The position numbers and the translations under genes are program-made. Under the pieces are notes generated by a model that saw nothing but the letters and a program-made list of their open reading frames with translations, was not told where the DNA came from and made no database searches. Below are positions 25,877-33,737 of a DNA stretch of 64,000 nucleotides, one piece after another (within the stretch, counting starts at the first letter, position 1; the number at the start of each line of letters is the position of its first letter). Source of the DNA: Saccharibacillus sp. JS10 (lineage in GTDB: Bacteria; Bacillota; Bacilli; Paenibacillales; Paenibacillaceae). The stretch lies in the NCBI RefSeq assembly GCF_024436065.1, contig NZ_JANFNS010000003.1:310001-374000 (forward strand), given 5' to 3'.

Positions 25877-28627
25877 TTGACCTATAAAACAAGGCAGCTG
25901 CTTGGATTTGGCTCTTTGTTTGCGATCATGCTATTAATTTTGGCTGTATCGGCTTCTTTTTTGTATTCGATTGATCGCTCCGTCAATTCTACAATCGCTG
26001 AACGCTACGATAAATTTAAAGCCGGCTCCGATCTTCGTAGCGCTTTTTATTCATTGGATAGCGAGATCGGTAGATTGAATGCCGAAGATAGCGACGCAGA
26101 AATTCAAGAACGATTAACTAAAATCTCCACGTATCGTCAGCTTACTTCACAAAAGATTATGATCGTCGAACGATTTAATGTGAGCGACAAAGGCATTGTT
26201 CGATTATCGGGAATTCGCGACGCTTACGACGGTTATCTCAATGCCGCAGATCGGATGATTGCCGAGATTTTGGATCGCTCTTCCAATAATTCGATCGATG
26301 AGCAGAACCGACAAACCGAAGTCTTCCGGGCACAGCTGGTTGAACATTTGGATGCCTTCCAAAATGCCCAGCAAAATGCGTTGACTGAAGCACGCAACGA
26401 AAGCGGCGCCGCTGCACGCACCATGCTATGGAGTATTGCAATTTCCGCCCCTCTTCTACTCGCTGCTGCCGTTATTTTGAGTCTATGGACGATTCGCAGC
26501 ACGGCTCGTAGGCTGCAAAATGTGAGCAACGTGATGCAAAATGCTAATTTCAATGAAAGTGAAGCACTCCCTAGGCTCGATGCTCAGATTCAAGACGAGA
26601 TCGGTCAGATTGCGGGTTCCTTTAATGCGATGGCAGATTCGCTGGAACGACACAACCGACAAGCTAGAGAACTGAAAGAAGATCTGCAAGAACATAACTG
26701 GATTCAAACGACGCTTGCCGAATCTTTTGTGCTCTATCAAAATATCAATTCGTTAGAACAACTGGCAATGACGTTCCTTCAAAAAAATGTACCGCTTAGC
26801 GGAGCGGATTACGGTGTGTTTTATTTACGTGTCGGCGAAGAAGACTTGGTTCGTATCGCTTCGTATTCCGACTATGCGAAAGAATCTTCGATTACTGCTT
26901 TTAAAATCGGCGAGGGGTTAGTTGGACGCGCTGCACTTCAAGGCGAACTCATTGTCATCGACGAATTGCCCGAACATTATTTGCGAATTGCTTCCGGGCT
27001 TGGCGAGACGTTACCTCGCAGTCTGATGATCGCGCCTGTTCTTTTTGAACGCCGCGTCGAAGCCGTCGTCGAATTAGCTTCGCTGTCCTCCTTCACTTCG
27101 ACGCAGCGCAGACTTGTTGAGCAGTTGGTCGGAACACTCGGAATCGCGATCAGCGGCGTAGCCGGGCGTATGGAAGTCGATCGGTTGCTGCGTACCTCAC
27201 AACAATCGGAAGAAGAACTTCAAAGCCAGACCGAAGAATTGCAAGCGCAATCCGAAGAACTTCGAACACAACAAGAATCCCTTCGCGCTGTGAATGAAGG
27301 GCTGGAACGCAACAATATTCAGATCGAAGAAAAAAATCAGCTGCTTGAGACGGCACAGCGTGAGCTACTACTCAGTGCGCAATTCCAATCCGAATTCATG
27401 GCGAATATGTCGCATGAACTGCGGACTCCTCTCAATAGCATTTTGATTTTGTCGCAATTGCTCGCCGAGAAAGAACAAGGCGAGATGACCGAACAAGAAC
27501 GGAAATATGCTTCGACGATTCATAACTCCGGTCATGATCTGCTCGGGATGATCGATGATATTTTGGATCTTGCCAAAGCCGAATCCGGCAAAATGGAAGT
27601 CTCGATCGAAGCTTACAATTTGACGGAATTGCCGCAAACGATGCAAGGTCTTTTCGAAGAAGTCGCGAAGAAAAAAGACTTGAGCTTCGATATCGTAACC
27701 GATTCCGATTTGCCGGAACTGATCTGGACAGATGGCAAAAGACTTCAACAAATCGTACAAAACTTGCTCGCGAACGCGATCAAATTTACTGCCGAAGGTC
27801 ATGTATTGCTCCATATATCTACAGCAGAACTGCCACATGCGGATCAAGAAATATCCGGTCTTAAGATTGAAGTGACCGATACCGGCATCGGAATAGCGCC
27901 AGAGAAGCAAGAATTGATCTTCGAAGCGTTCCGGCAAGCCGACGGTTCGACGCAACGGCATTTCGGCGGCACAGGGCTGGGACTATCGATCTGCCGAGAA
28001 TTTTCTCGTCTGTTGGGTGGAACGATCCAGTTAAAAAGTACACTTGGACAAGGAAGTACGTTTACGATCTATCTGCCAGCGGATCTTAGAGAAGTTGCTT
28101 CTTCTTCGGAAAGCAGATCTGCGTCCAGTGGACGTAGTGATTTAGAACCTTCGCCCGCGCCAGAACAAGACCCACAAGAATCTGCGAATACGATCGAATC
28201 TGCCGATTGGTCCTCGCTTACGCAAGACCAAGAAGGCGATCGCAGCATTTTCGAAGGGCGAAAATTGCTGATTGTCGACGACGATGTTCGCAATGTGTAT
28301 GCCATCTCTGTCGCATTAGAAAGCCGAGGCGCTCAAGTCGGTGTAGCGGAGAACGGTTATGAAGCACTCAAAGTATTGGAAAAGGAACCTGATTATGATC
28401 TCGTTCTTATGGACATTATGATGCCCGTCATGGACGGTTACGAAGCGATGCGCTCAATTCGTTCACAACCGATCTTTGATGAATTGCCGATCATCGTCTT
28501 GACCGCGAAAGCGATGAAAAACGAACGCGAACTATGCCTGCAAGCCGGTGCTTCCGATTACATCAGCAAACCGCTAGACATCGACAAATTGTTCTCGCTT
28601 CTACGTGTATGGTTGTCGAGATCATGA
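25877..28627 (+). CDS. Hybrid sensor histidine kinase/response regulator
   Basis: A 916-residue protein with a TTG start and GGAGGAG about seven bases upstream. Order: membrane helix (about 8-30), extracellular helical sensor (about 35-180), second helix (about 185-205), HAMP (about 205-260), GAF (about 290-425, GADYGVFYLRVGEE), coiled coil of Glu/Gln repeats, HisKA with FMANMSHELRTPLNS (phospho-His near 511), HATPase with GTGLGLSICREF, a Ser/Glu linker and a receiver domain (about 795-915, LLIVDDDVRNV and phospho-acceptor Asp in LVLMDIMMPVMDGY). It autophosphorylates and passes the phosphate to its own receiver. No cognate output regulator lies next to it. It stands alone between two terminators, so its target is encoded elsewhere. 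Confidence 0.92.
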   Translation: MTYKTRQLLGFGSLFAIMLLILAVSASFLYSIDRSVNSTIAERYDKFKAGSDLRSAFYSLDSEIGRLNAEDSDAEIQERLTKISTYRQLTSQKIMIVERFNVSDKGIVRLSGIRDAYDGYLNAADRMIAEILDRSSNNSIDEQNRQTEVFRAQLVEHLDAFQNAQQNALTEARNESGAAARTMLWSIAISAPLLLAAAVILSLWTIRSTARRLQNVSNVMQNANFNESEALPRLDAQIQDEIGQIAGSFNAMADSLERHNRQARELKEDLQEHNWIQTTLAESFVLYQNINSLEQLAMTFLQKNVPLSGADYGVFYLRVGEEDLVRIASYSDYAKESSITAFKIGEGLVGRAALQGELIVIDELPEHYLRIASGLGETLPRSLMIAPVLFERRVEAVVELASLSSFTSTQRRLVEQLVGTLGIAISGVAGRMEVDRLLRTSQQSEEELQSQTEELQAQSEELRTQQESLRAVNEGLERNNIQIEEKNQLLETAQRELLLSAQFQSEFMANMSHELRTPLNSILILSQLLAEKEQGEMTEQERKYASTIHNSGHDLLGMIDDILDLAKAESGKMEVSIEAYNLTELPQTMQGLFEEVAKKKDLSFDIVTDSDLPELIWTDGKRLQQIVQNLLANAIKFTAEGHVLLHISTAELPHADQEISGLKIEVTDTGIGIAPEKQELIFEAFRQADGSTQRHFGGTGLGLSICREFSRLLGGTIQLKSTLGQGSTFTIYLPADLREVASSSESRSASSGRSDLEPSPAPEQDPQESANTIESADWSSLTQDQEGDRSIFEGRKLLIVDDDVRNVYAISVALESRGAQVGVAENGYEALKVLEKEPDYDLVLMDIMMPVMDGYEAMRSIRSQPIFDELPIIVLTAKAMKNERELCLQAGASDYISKPLDIDKLFSLLRVWLSRS

Positions 28628-28630
28628 ATT

Positions 28631-28678
28631 AATATTGAAGAAGCCCTGACCTCTAAAGGTCGGGGTTTCTTCAATATT
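28631..28678 (+). terminator. Terminator after the hybrid kinase gene
   Basis: A 22-bp inverted repeat (28631-28652 with 28657-28678, two G-U pairs, loop CTAA) starts three bases after the stop codon. The descending arm contains the T-rich GGTTTCTTC. Confidence 0.85.
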
Positions 28679-28734
28679 TCGACATATTTTAAAAACAGAC
28701 TGGGATAAATTCGATTTTTTTGATTGCTGTCTCG

Positions 28735-28762
28735 TTGCTTTTTTGATCAAAGTATGGATAAT
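28735..28762 (+). promoter_or_regulatory. Possible promoter of the 49-residue protein gene
   Basis: TTGCTT (28735-28740) and GATAAT (28757-28762) with 16 bases between them lie just upstream of the Fur box, which would then cover the transcription start region. Confidence 0.45.
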
Positions 28763-28777
28763 AAGGAGTATAAGACG

Positions 28778-28792
28778 TGATAATGATTATCA
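28778..28792. promoter_or_regulatory. Fur box
   Basis: TGATAATGATTATCA is a perfect 7-1-7 inverted repeat, the minimal Fur operator known from Bacillus. It lies about 40 bases upstream of the start of the 49-residue protein gene. Inference: iron repression of that gene. Confidence 0.8.
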
Positions 28793-28831
28793 TTCCTGCA
28801 AGGCGACTTCATACCAAAGGAGCATAACCGC

Positions 28832-28981
28832 ATGAAATTATCGACTTCCAGAGTAAGCCTTACCTTTGATGATTACTTGGTTTTATTGAATATAGCCGTT
28901 CAAGTCGGCGACAAAAAATGGCAAAAAGAAATCACGCGCAAGCTCGAAAGAATCGCGCGTTTTGAAGCGGCGAAAGCCTGA
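28832..28981 (+). CDS. Small conserved-looking protein under Fur control
   Basis: A 49-residue protein (begins MKLSTSRVSLTFDDYLVLL, ends ARFEAAKA) with AAAGGAG nine bases upstream and a strong terminator 20 bases after its stop. The chain is amphipathic and helical with a basic C-terminal half (KKWQKEITRKLERI); no Cys, no membrane helix, no known motif. The complete gene architecture (promoter candidate, Fur box, ribosome binding site, terminator) argues for a real gene despite its size. Inference: an iron-starvation small protein, possibly a regulator or binding partner. No family is recognised with confidence. Confidence 0.75.
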   Translation: MKLSTSRVSLTFDDYLVLLNIAVQVGDKKWQKEITRKLERIARFEAAKA

Positions 28982-29000
28982 TAAAAGTCAAATGGCATAG

Positions 29001-29038
29001 AAAAAACCGGAAGCTCCGATAAGAGCTTCCGGTTTTTT
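29001..29038. terminator. Bidirectional terminator
   Basis: AAAAAACCGGAAGCTC (29001-29016) pairs perfectly with GAGCTTCCGGTTTTTT (29023-29038), loop CGATAA. It can end both the 49-residue gene (plus) and the DUF420 gene (minus). Confidence 0.92.
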
Positions 29039-29050
29039 GATGTGCTTTTC

Positions 29051-29614
29051 TCAATAATACGGAGCCATAAACAGATACACGATCACACCTGTCGAACTTA
29101 CATAAAGCCAGATCGGCATCGTCCAACGTGCAATTTTGCGGTGCTTGGCGACTTGCATCGTCCATCCGAATACCAGTGTGAATAGCGCCAATGGTACGAT
29201 CAGAGCCGCCAAAATACTGTGCGAAATCAAGATAAAGAAGTAAATCGGACGTAAGATGCCTTCTCCGCCGAACTTGGTCGTTTCCGGCGAAACATAGTGG
29301 AACGTTAAGTAAGATACCAAGAACAATAACGTGGAAGCAAAAGCCGCTAAAATAAATGCTTTATGCACCGGCACATTTTTACGAATGATGGCGATCAGTG
29401 CACACACCAAGAAGATAAAAGTAAAGCTGTTAAAGATGGCATTCAAACGCGGGAAAATCGTAAGGTCGAAATGGACGCTGCCTTGATAACCGATTGGAGA
29501 GAAAAATAGAAGCAAAATAATAACGTTCGCAACGATCGAAACGGTAATAATCAGCCCGGCAAAGTTGCGATTCGTGGTCGGACGGTAATTCTCGTTTTCA
29601 TTCGGTGAGCTCAT
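29051..29614 (-). CDS. DUF420 membrane protein (YozB/CtaM-like)
   Basis: A 187-residue protein. The start at 29614 (MSSPNENEN) is chosen because AGGAG lies 11 bases upstream; the Met 11 codons earlier has no ribosome binding site and follows directly on a TATAAT. About five membrane helices cover residues 15-180. Conserved-looking polar residues lie in LTIFPRLNAIFNSFTF, VPVHKAF and YFFILISHSILA, including His residues within or at the ends of helices, as in DUF420 proteins. Family knowledge: the Staphylococcus member CtaM is needed for function of heme-A-type oxidases, and B. subtilis YozB is a homologue. Here the gene stands alone, without cytochrome oxidase genes nearby, so a role in oxidase maturation is inferred from family only. 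Confidence 0.8.
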   Translation of the reverse strand: MSSPNENENYRPTTNRNFAGLIITVSIVANVIILLLFFSPIGYQGSVHFDLTIFPRLNAIFNSFTFIFLVCALIAIIRKNVPVHKAFILAAFASTLLFLVSYLTFHYVSPETTKFGGEGILRPIYFFILISHSILAALIVPLALFTLVFGWTMQVAKHRKIARWTMPIWLYVSSTGVIVYLFMAPYY

Positions 29615-29783
29615 AAAGGTGGATTCTCCTTTGATTTTGTCGTTCATTATTATATCGCGTCCAAGCTTTGATGTTAAGTGACAACAATTCGAAATATTTA
29701 TGGGAGATCATACGGCAGCTTTTTACTTCGCAAGTTGAAAATGGTAAGGTAATAAGTATCGCACAAGTCGAAAGGGGATCATC

Positions 29784-30686
29784 ATGTACTCGGCAAAACA
29801 AAACCGCAATCGGCATTACCTCACGAACACGCTTAAAATCAGCGCTTTATCTCTGCTTCTTTTCTCGGCAGCTTGTAGTTCAGAGAGTGGAACGGCAAGC
29901 AATACGGACAAAGAATCGAAGCCTTCGGGAGAAACAACGCAGACCGCCGCAGCTGTGTACGACTCGGCTTTGAAAGAAGCGCAAGCGTTAGAGAGTTATG
30001 CTATCGAATCGAAAACGAATTACAGCGTCGAACAACCTGCTGCAGAAGGTGCAGAAGCACCTAAACCGACAGAAACCGTGATCGATATCACGGGCGACGT
30101 GATCGCCAAGCCGGAAGTTCAATATGGGCTCAAAATCGACACCGTCGCTCAAGGTCAACAAGGCACGACAGAATTGTACGCAGCCGGCGACGAATTACAT
30201 ACCAAAAGTGGTTCGGACGCATGGAGTACGAAAAGTCTGAAAAACACAGACGAAGAAATGTCGATTACGACCGATCTGCTTGATCCGGCTCCTTTGCTAG
30301 AAGAACTGGAATCGTACAAAGATAGCTTGAAGCTGACCGAAGACGATAAATCTTATACGTTAAGTCTGGAAGCCAGCGGCGAAGAAGCAGGCAAATTGAT
30401 CCAAGCTTCGCTGGGACGTCAACTCGGCGAGTCCGCAGAAGCCGATCAACTTTCCCAATTGCTGCAAAACGGCTCGGAAGGTAGCGTCAGCTACAATCTG
30501 ACCATCGATAAGACTTCGAATCAATTGATGTCTTCCGCAGTAAAACTGGATACCAACCTTACCGTATCCGAGCAAGCTCTGCATATCACGGCAAACTCCG
30601 ACGGTACGTATTCGAAACAAAACGAAGTCGGCGAAATCGCCGTCCCTGCCGAAGCTACGGCAGATACGAAAACTTCAAAAAAATAG
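29784..30686 (+). CDS. Putative lipoprotein (DUF6612/LppX-like)
   Basis: A 300-residue protein with a lipoprotein signal: basic start, hydrophobic stretch (ISALSLLLFSA) and lipobox SAAC with the modified Cys near residue 33. After a Ser/Thr/Lys linker, the mature part starts with SALKEAQALESYAIESKTNYSVE and continues as alternating beta strands (KPEVQYGLKIDTVAQG, TELYAAGDELHTK, AWSTKSL). This arrangement resembles the single-domain LppX/LprG-type or DUF6612 lipoproteins common in Paenibacillus, which form a half-open beta sheet that may bind a lipid or other hydrophobic ligand. No operon partner; transcribed alone with a terminator after it. Function unknown. Confidence 0.7.
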   Translation: MYSAKQNRNRHYLTNTLKISALSLLLFSAACSSESGTASNTDKESKPSGETTQTAAAVYDSALKEAQALESYAIESKTNYSVEQPAAEGAEAPKPTETVIDITGDVIAKPEVQYGLKIDTVAQGQQGTTELYAAGDELHTKSGSDAWSTKSLKNTDEEMSITTDLLDPAPLLEELESYKDSLKLTEDDKSYTLSLEASGEEAGKLIQASLGRQLGESAEADQLSQLLQNGSEGSVSYNLTIDKTSNQLMSSAVKLDTNLTVSEQALHITANSDGTYSKQNEVGEIAVPAEATADTKTSKK

Positions 30687-30714
30687 TTTCCTTCTTCCTA
30701 CAACCACACTACCC

Positions 30715-30746
30715 AGAAGCCCCTTCCATCTTTGGAAGGGGCTTCT
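30715..30746 (+). terminator. Terminator after the lipoprotein gene
   Basis: AGAAGCCCCTTCCA (30715-30728) pairs perfectly with TGGAAGGGGCTTCT (30733-30746), loop TCTT; the following T run is short. It stands about 25 bases before the long-hairpin element. Confidence 0.75.
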
Positions 30747-30772
30747 CTTGTCAGTAAACTCCAGCGTAACTA

Positions 30773-30917
30773 GAAGAAAAGAGACGGAGAGAGAAATTCA
30801 GTGCAGGAACGATAGTGTTCGCCTTTGAAATCGGGAAAATCCAAACAAAATTCTAATCAAATTTTCCCGATTTCAACACGCGACCGAAACGAATTTCTCT
30901 CGCAGTCTCTTTTCTTC
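30773..30917 (+). repeat. Long-hairpin intergenic element, copy 1
   Basis: A 145-bp element made of nested inverted repeats. Outer stem: GAAGAAAAGAGAC (30773-30785) with GTCTCTTTTCTTC (30905-30917), then a 3/3 internal loop, then GAGAGAAATTC (30789-30799) with GAATTTCTCTC (30891-30901). Left joining segment of 27 bases (30800-30826, contains GAACGATAGTGTTC), inner stem GAAATCGGGAAAAT (30827-30840) with its complement (30861-30874), right joining segment of 16 bases (30875-30890, contains GCGACCGAA). The same plan recurs at 40827-40969 and 62221-62365. It lies between convergent genes, preceded by a terminator and AAACTCCA. Confidence 0.85.
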
Positions 30918-30959
30918 CACTCCATACGCTGCTTTACAGACAAACAAAGCCCCTCCCAA

Positions 30960-31586
30960 CTAAGGAAGAGGCTTTTTATATTCATCAAAAAGTTTCAAAC
31001 CGATCATCGTCAACACGCCTCGGTGCTTCTCATATTCGATCTCGCGTTCACGGCTGTGAACCCACGTTCCGTCGGCGCGGCGACCGCCTGCGTCGTGAAC
31101 GCGCAAAAATCGAGTTCCGTTGGCATCGATTCGATAGCCACATCCGACCGTCCAATGATAATCGAATATCGGCTTATGACCGAACCAGCGAAAAGAAAAC
31201 CATTTATCGAATTTCACCGCTACCAAGCGACCGGCATCGATCTCGGCTCGATAACTTTCAAATTTTTTAAAACGCGAGGTTACCGCTTTGCCAGGTAATC
31301 CACTTTCACGCAATCTTTGATTTAACTGGTTGCGCAGCGCGTAAGCCAACATCGGAGCTGCCATACCTATCGGCGTACCTAACCCTGCTCGATACATGGC
31401 ATTGATCGCTTCCGCCGGATCAGCGGGCAAAGACTCATACGGTTGACCTTGTTGCGCGATCCAATTTCGTTCCCAAAAACCGATCATCCCCGCAATAGCT
31501 GCGGCGCCACACGCAGAAGCGGAAAAGCGAACACCGCTTTCCCACTGCGTATAAGGTTGAAAAGGCAATCGACGTTGCTGCTCCAT
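30960..31586 (-). CDS. C39-like papain-fold cysteine peptidase
   Basis: A 208-residue protein with GGAGGGG upstream. The papain-fold triad is visible: Cys26 in SASACGAAAIAG at the start of a helix, His144 in FDYHWTVGCGYR, and Asp165 in FLRVHDAGG. This order and spacing fit the C39-like (BtrH-type or peptidase C39_2) families that cut or transfer short peptides. There is no signal peptide or transporter domain, so unlike bacteriocin-processing C39 proteases it is a free-standing cytoplasmic enzyme. It follows the ohr gene by 18 bases on the same strand and could share its transcript; no bacteriocin precursor is visible nearby. Substrate unknown. Confidence 0.7.
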   Translation of the reverse strand: MEQQRRLPFQPYTQWESGVRFSASACGAAAIAGMIGFWERNWIAQQGQPYESLPADPAEAINAMYRAGLGTPIGMAAPMLAYALRNQLNQRLRESGLPGKAVTSRFKKFESYRAEIDAGRLVAVKFDKWFSFRWFGHKPIFDYHWTVGCGYRIDANGTRFLRVHDAGGRRADGTWVHSREREIEYEKHRGVLTMIGLKLFDEYKKPLP

Positions 31587-31604
31587 GCCTTCCCCTCCAC
31601 TGAA

Positions 31605-32027
31605 TTAGATGACGTTCAGTTTCACATCGATGTTGCCGCGTGTTGCTTTGGAGTAAGGGCATACTTGGTGAGCCGCTTCAACCAATTTGTGTGCAGTATC
31701 CGCATCTACGCCTTCGATTTTCACATTCAATGTAACTTCAAGTTTGAAGCCATTGTCCGCTGCGTCTTTCAAGATCGATACATCGCCAGTTACGCTTGTA
31801 CCTGTTACTTCTTTCATTTTTTGCATACGGATAACCATGTTCAAAGCGCTATCGAAGCACGCCGAGTAACCTGCTGCGAACAATTGCTCAGGGTTCGTTC
31901 CGTCTCCACCTGGGCCGCCAAGACCTTTTGGTGTTTTCAAACTGATATCGATAATACCGTCGGAAGAAGTTACCTTCCCGTCACGTCCACCTACTGCTGT
32001 TGCTGTTGCTGTATACAATGCGCTCAT
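31605..32027 (-). CDS. ohr: Organic hydroperoxide resistance protein Ohr (OsmC family)
   Basis: A 140-residue protein, the usual length for Ohr. The start at 32027 (MSALYTATAT) fits AAGGAG nine bases upstream; a Met two codons earlier is too close to that site. Catalytic cysteines are Cys57 (GYSACFDSAL) and Cys123 (HQVCPYSKATRGN), with the typical GGPGGDGTNPEQLF before the first. Ohr reduces organic and lipid hydroperoxides in the cytoplasm using a dithiol relay with lipoyl proteins. An OhrR-type operator lies about 50 bases upstream. The regulator gene is not in the window. Confidence 0.95.
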   Translation of the reverse strand: MSALYTATATAVGGRDGKVTSSDGIIDISLKTPKGLGGPGGDGTNPEQLFAAGYSACFDSALNMVIRMQKMKEVTGTSVTGDVSILKDAADNGFKLEVTLNVKIEGVDADTAHKLVEAAHQVCPYSKATRGNIDVKLNVI

Positions 32028-32079
32028 GTACATTCTCTCCTTTTAGGTTCCATTGTTTAATTTTTTGTTTTAAGTTGTT

Positions 32080-32094
32080 TACAATCAAATTGTA
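32080..32094. promoter_or_regulatory. OhrR operator-like site
   Basis: TACAATCAAATTGTA is a perfect inverted repeat (6-3-6) matching the OhrR box of Bacillus, in the promoter region of the ohr gene about 53 bases from its start. Inference: peroxide-sensitive repression by an OhrR encoded elsewhere. Confidence 0.75.
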
Positions 32095-32135
32095 TTCTAT
32101 TTATTTTTAAAAGTCAACTTTTCTTCTTTTTATTT

Positions 32136-32417
32136 TTAATCTTGTTGCCAGACATCGCTGTATTCTTTTTTGCGTTTGAACAATGCCGCCGCAAACGGGC
32201 ACACTGGATCAATCTTCACGCCTTCTTTTCTTGCCAATTCTACGACTTGTTCAACCAACTGTTCACCCGCATGTTGCCCACGCATCGATTCCGCCACAAA
32301 TGTGTGATCAACCATCCATACGCCGCCTTCGCCCACTGTCCAATTCACTTTCCCTACTTCTTGCCCGTCTTTTTCCATAACAAAAGAATGATCTTTGCGC
32401 TCGATTTTTGTAGTCAT
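32136..32417 (-). CDS. Small GNAT-fold N-acetyltransferase (COG2388 type)
   Basis: A 93-residue protein with GAGGAGG upstream. It is a minimal GNAT: strand WTVGEGGVWMVDHTFVAESMRGQHAGEQLVEQVVELARKEG carries the acetyl-CoA pyrophosphate loop (RGQHAG, about 46-51) followed by the long helix, and ends with the conserved-looking IDPVCPFAAALFKRKKEY. This short form (YidJ/Gtn10-like) is half the size of ordinary GNATs; the acceptor is unknown. It lies about 110 bases upstream of the ohr gene on the same strand with the OhrR box between them, so the two are transcribed separately. Confidence 0.85.
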   Translation of the reverse strand: MTTKIERKDHSFVMEKDGQEVGKVNWTVGEGGVWMVDHTFVAESMRGQHAGEQLVEQVVELARKEGVKIDPVCPFAAALFKRKKEYSDVWQQD

Positions 32418-32468
32418 TATAAATCCTCCTCGATTTTTGTAAGTATTATGATGGATACGAACTTCAGA

Positions 32469-33725
32469 TTATTCCGATTTGCCGCTAAGAATTTTGAGCG
32501 TATTCGACGAATCGCCTTTTTCTGTGCCGACTTGGTAAATCAGATCATAGACCGCGGCAGCGGCACTGCCGTCTTTTTCACGCTCATCGGCTGTGATTGA
32601 GACGTAGACGCTGACGGTTCCATCTCCATTTTCGACGCCAACACAATAATCCAGATACACACCCAACGTATCTTTGTATCCGGCTGCGAAATTGGTATAC
32701 GACTGCTTTTGTTGCCAAGTGGTGCCCATCAGACTGTACGCAGTTTTGTAATCTTGAACAGAGATGGCATCGTAAAAGTCATACAGAACATCTTCCGCTG
32801 CGTATTCCAGATCGGTAGCGACGTCTTCATCTGTATACCCATCATCGCCGTAGTCGTCTGCCGGAAGATCATATTCTTCTGAATCGTAGCTTGGTGTCGG
32901 TAAAACTTCCATCGGCTGATCCGACCATTTTTCCGCAGAATCTACAATGTTGACGACTGGAATACTGAAGCCGATCCCGCCTTCGCTGGTCACTGCCGAA
33001 TTGATCCCTAGCACTTGACCATTTCGGCTATCAACGAGAGGCCCTCCGCTATTACCCGGCGCAATAGGCGCTGAAATCTGATATAACCCTTCGTAATAAT
33101 AAGGATCAATATCAAAAGTCCGATCAACGCCGCTTACAATCCCTGTCGTTACCGTATTTTGAAGCCCTAACGGACTACCGAGCGCCAGCACTTCATCGCC
33201 AATCTCGGCTTCGGCGTCAAGTTTCAGCTTCAAAGGCGTGGCACCTTCAAGATCAGGCACGCGCACGACCGCCACATCTGTTTCTTCACCGATTCCGATA
33301 ACGGTTCCTGACATTTCTTCTGAATCCGATGTCGTCACGGTCACTTCTTCGTACCCTGAAACGACATGCGCATTCGTTAAAATATCACCGCGATCATTGT
33401 ACAGAAATCCTGATCCGATCGAGCCATCTGCCGTTTCGATCATGACCACTTTTTCGCTTACGGATGAAATGATTTCTTTGAGCGTCAATTCATCATCGCT
33501 TTGCGTCGTCGAAGTCGTATCTTGTTTATTTTCTGTATCTGCATTTGCAGCTGTCGATTGCGTCTTACTTGCCGAAGCAAGCTGTGTGCCGCCTTCGACA
33601 TTGGCAAGCAATGCGCCTTTATTATCATCCGTAGCGTAGCTGCGATGAATCACATACGAGCCGGCGGAACCGGCAAGCAGCAAAGCAGCACTGACAACAA
33701 GGCTCACTATCGCTTGTTTTTTCAT
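32469..33725 (-). CDS. Membrane-anchored HtrA/S1C serine protease without PDZ domain
   Basis: A 418-residue protein with AAGGAGG upstream. One N-terminal membrane segment (about 6-27) anchors the protein; a Thr/Ser/Lys linker (50-80) leads to a trypsin-like domain (about 85-275) with the full triad His120 (LTNAHVV), Asp150 (ETDVAVV) and Ser226 (APGNSGGPL). The usual PDZ domain is absent: instead an Asp/Glu/Tyr-rich linker (about 285-315) is followed by a helical/beta tail of about 100 residues (DFYDAISVQDYKTAYSLMG) resembling small stress-sensing or NTF2-like domains. The upstream gene (12-base gap) encodes a zinc-ribbon membrane protein, so the two form an operon. Likely role: envelope protein quality control. 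Confidence 0.88.
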   Translation of the reverse strand: MKKQAIVSLVVSAALLLAGSAGSYVIHRSYATDDNKGALLANVEGGTQLASASKTQSTAANADTENKQDTTSTTQSDDELTLKEIISSVSEKVVMIETADGSIGSGFLYNDRGDILTNAHVVSGYEEVTVTTSDSEEMSGTVIGIGEETDVAVVRVPDLEGATPLKLKLDAEAEIGDEVLALGSPLGLQNTVTTGIVSGVDRTFDIDPYYYEGLYQISAPIAPGNSGGPLVDSRNGQVLGINSAVTSEGGIGFSIPVVNIVDSAEKWSDQPMEVLPTPSYDSEEYDLPADDYGDDGYTDEDVATDLEYAAEDVLYDFYDAISVQDYKTAYSLMGTTWQQKQSYTNFAAGYKDTLGVYLDYCVGVENGDGTVSVYVSITADEREKDGSAAAAVYDLIYQVGTEKGDSSNTLKILSGKSE

Positions 33726-33737
33726 ACCGATTCCTCC

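Noticed and set aside
30773-30917. Long-hairpin element as an integron attC site or a simple MITE
   Set aside because: No integrase or cassette array is present, no attC R/L box core sites are seen, and no target-site duplication is visible; the compensating changes in internal stems are not expected of simple MITE decay. MITE origin cannot be fully excluded.
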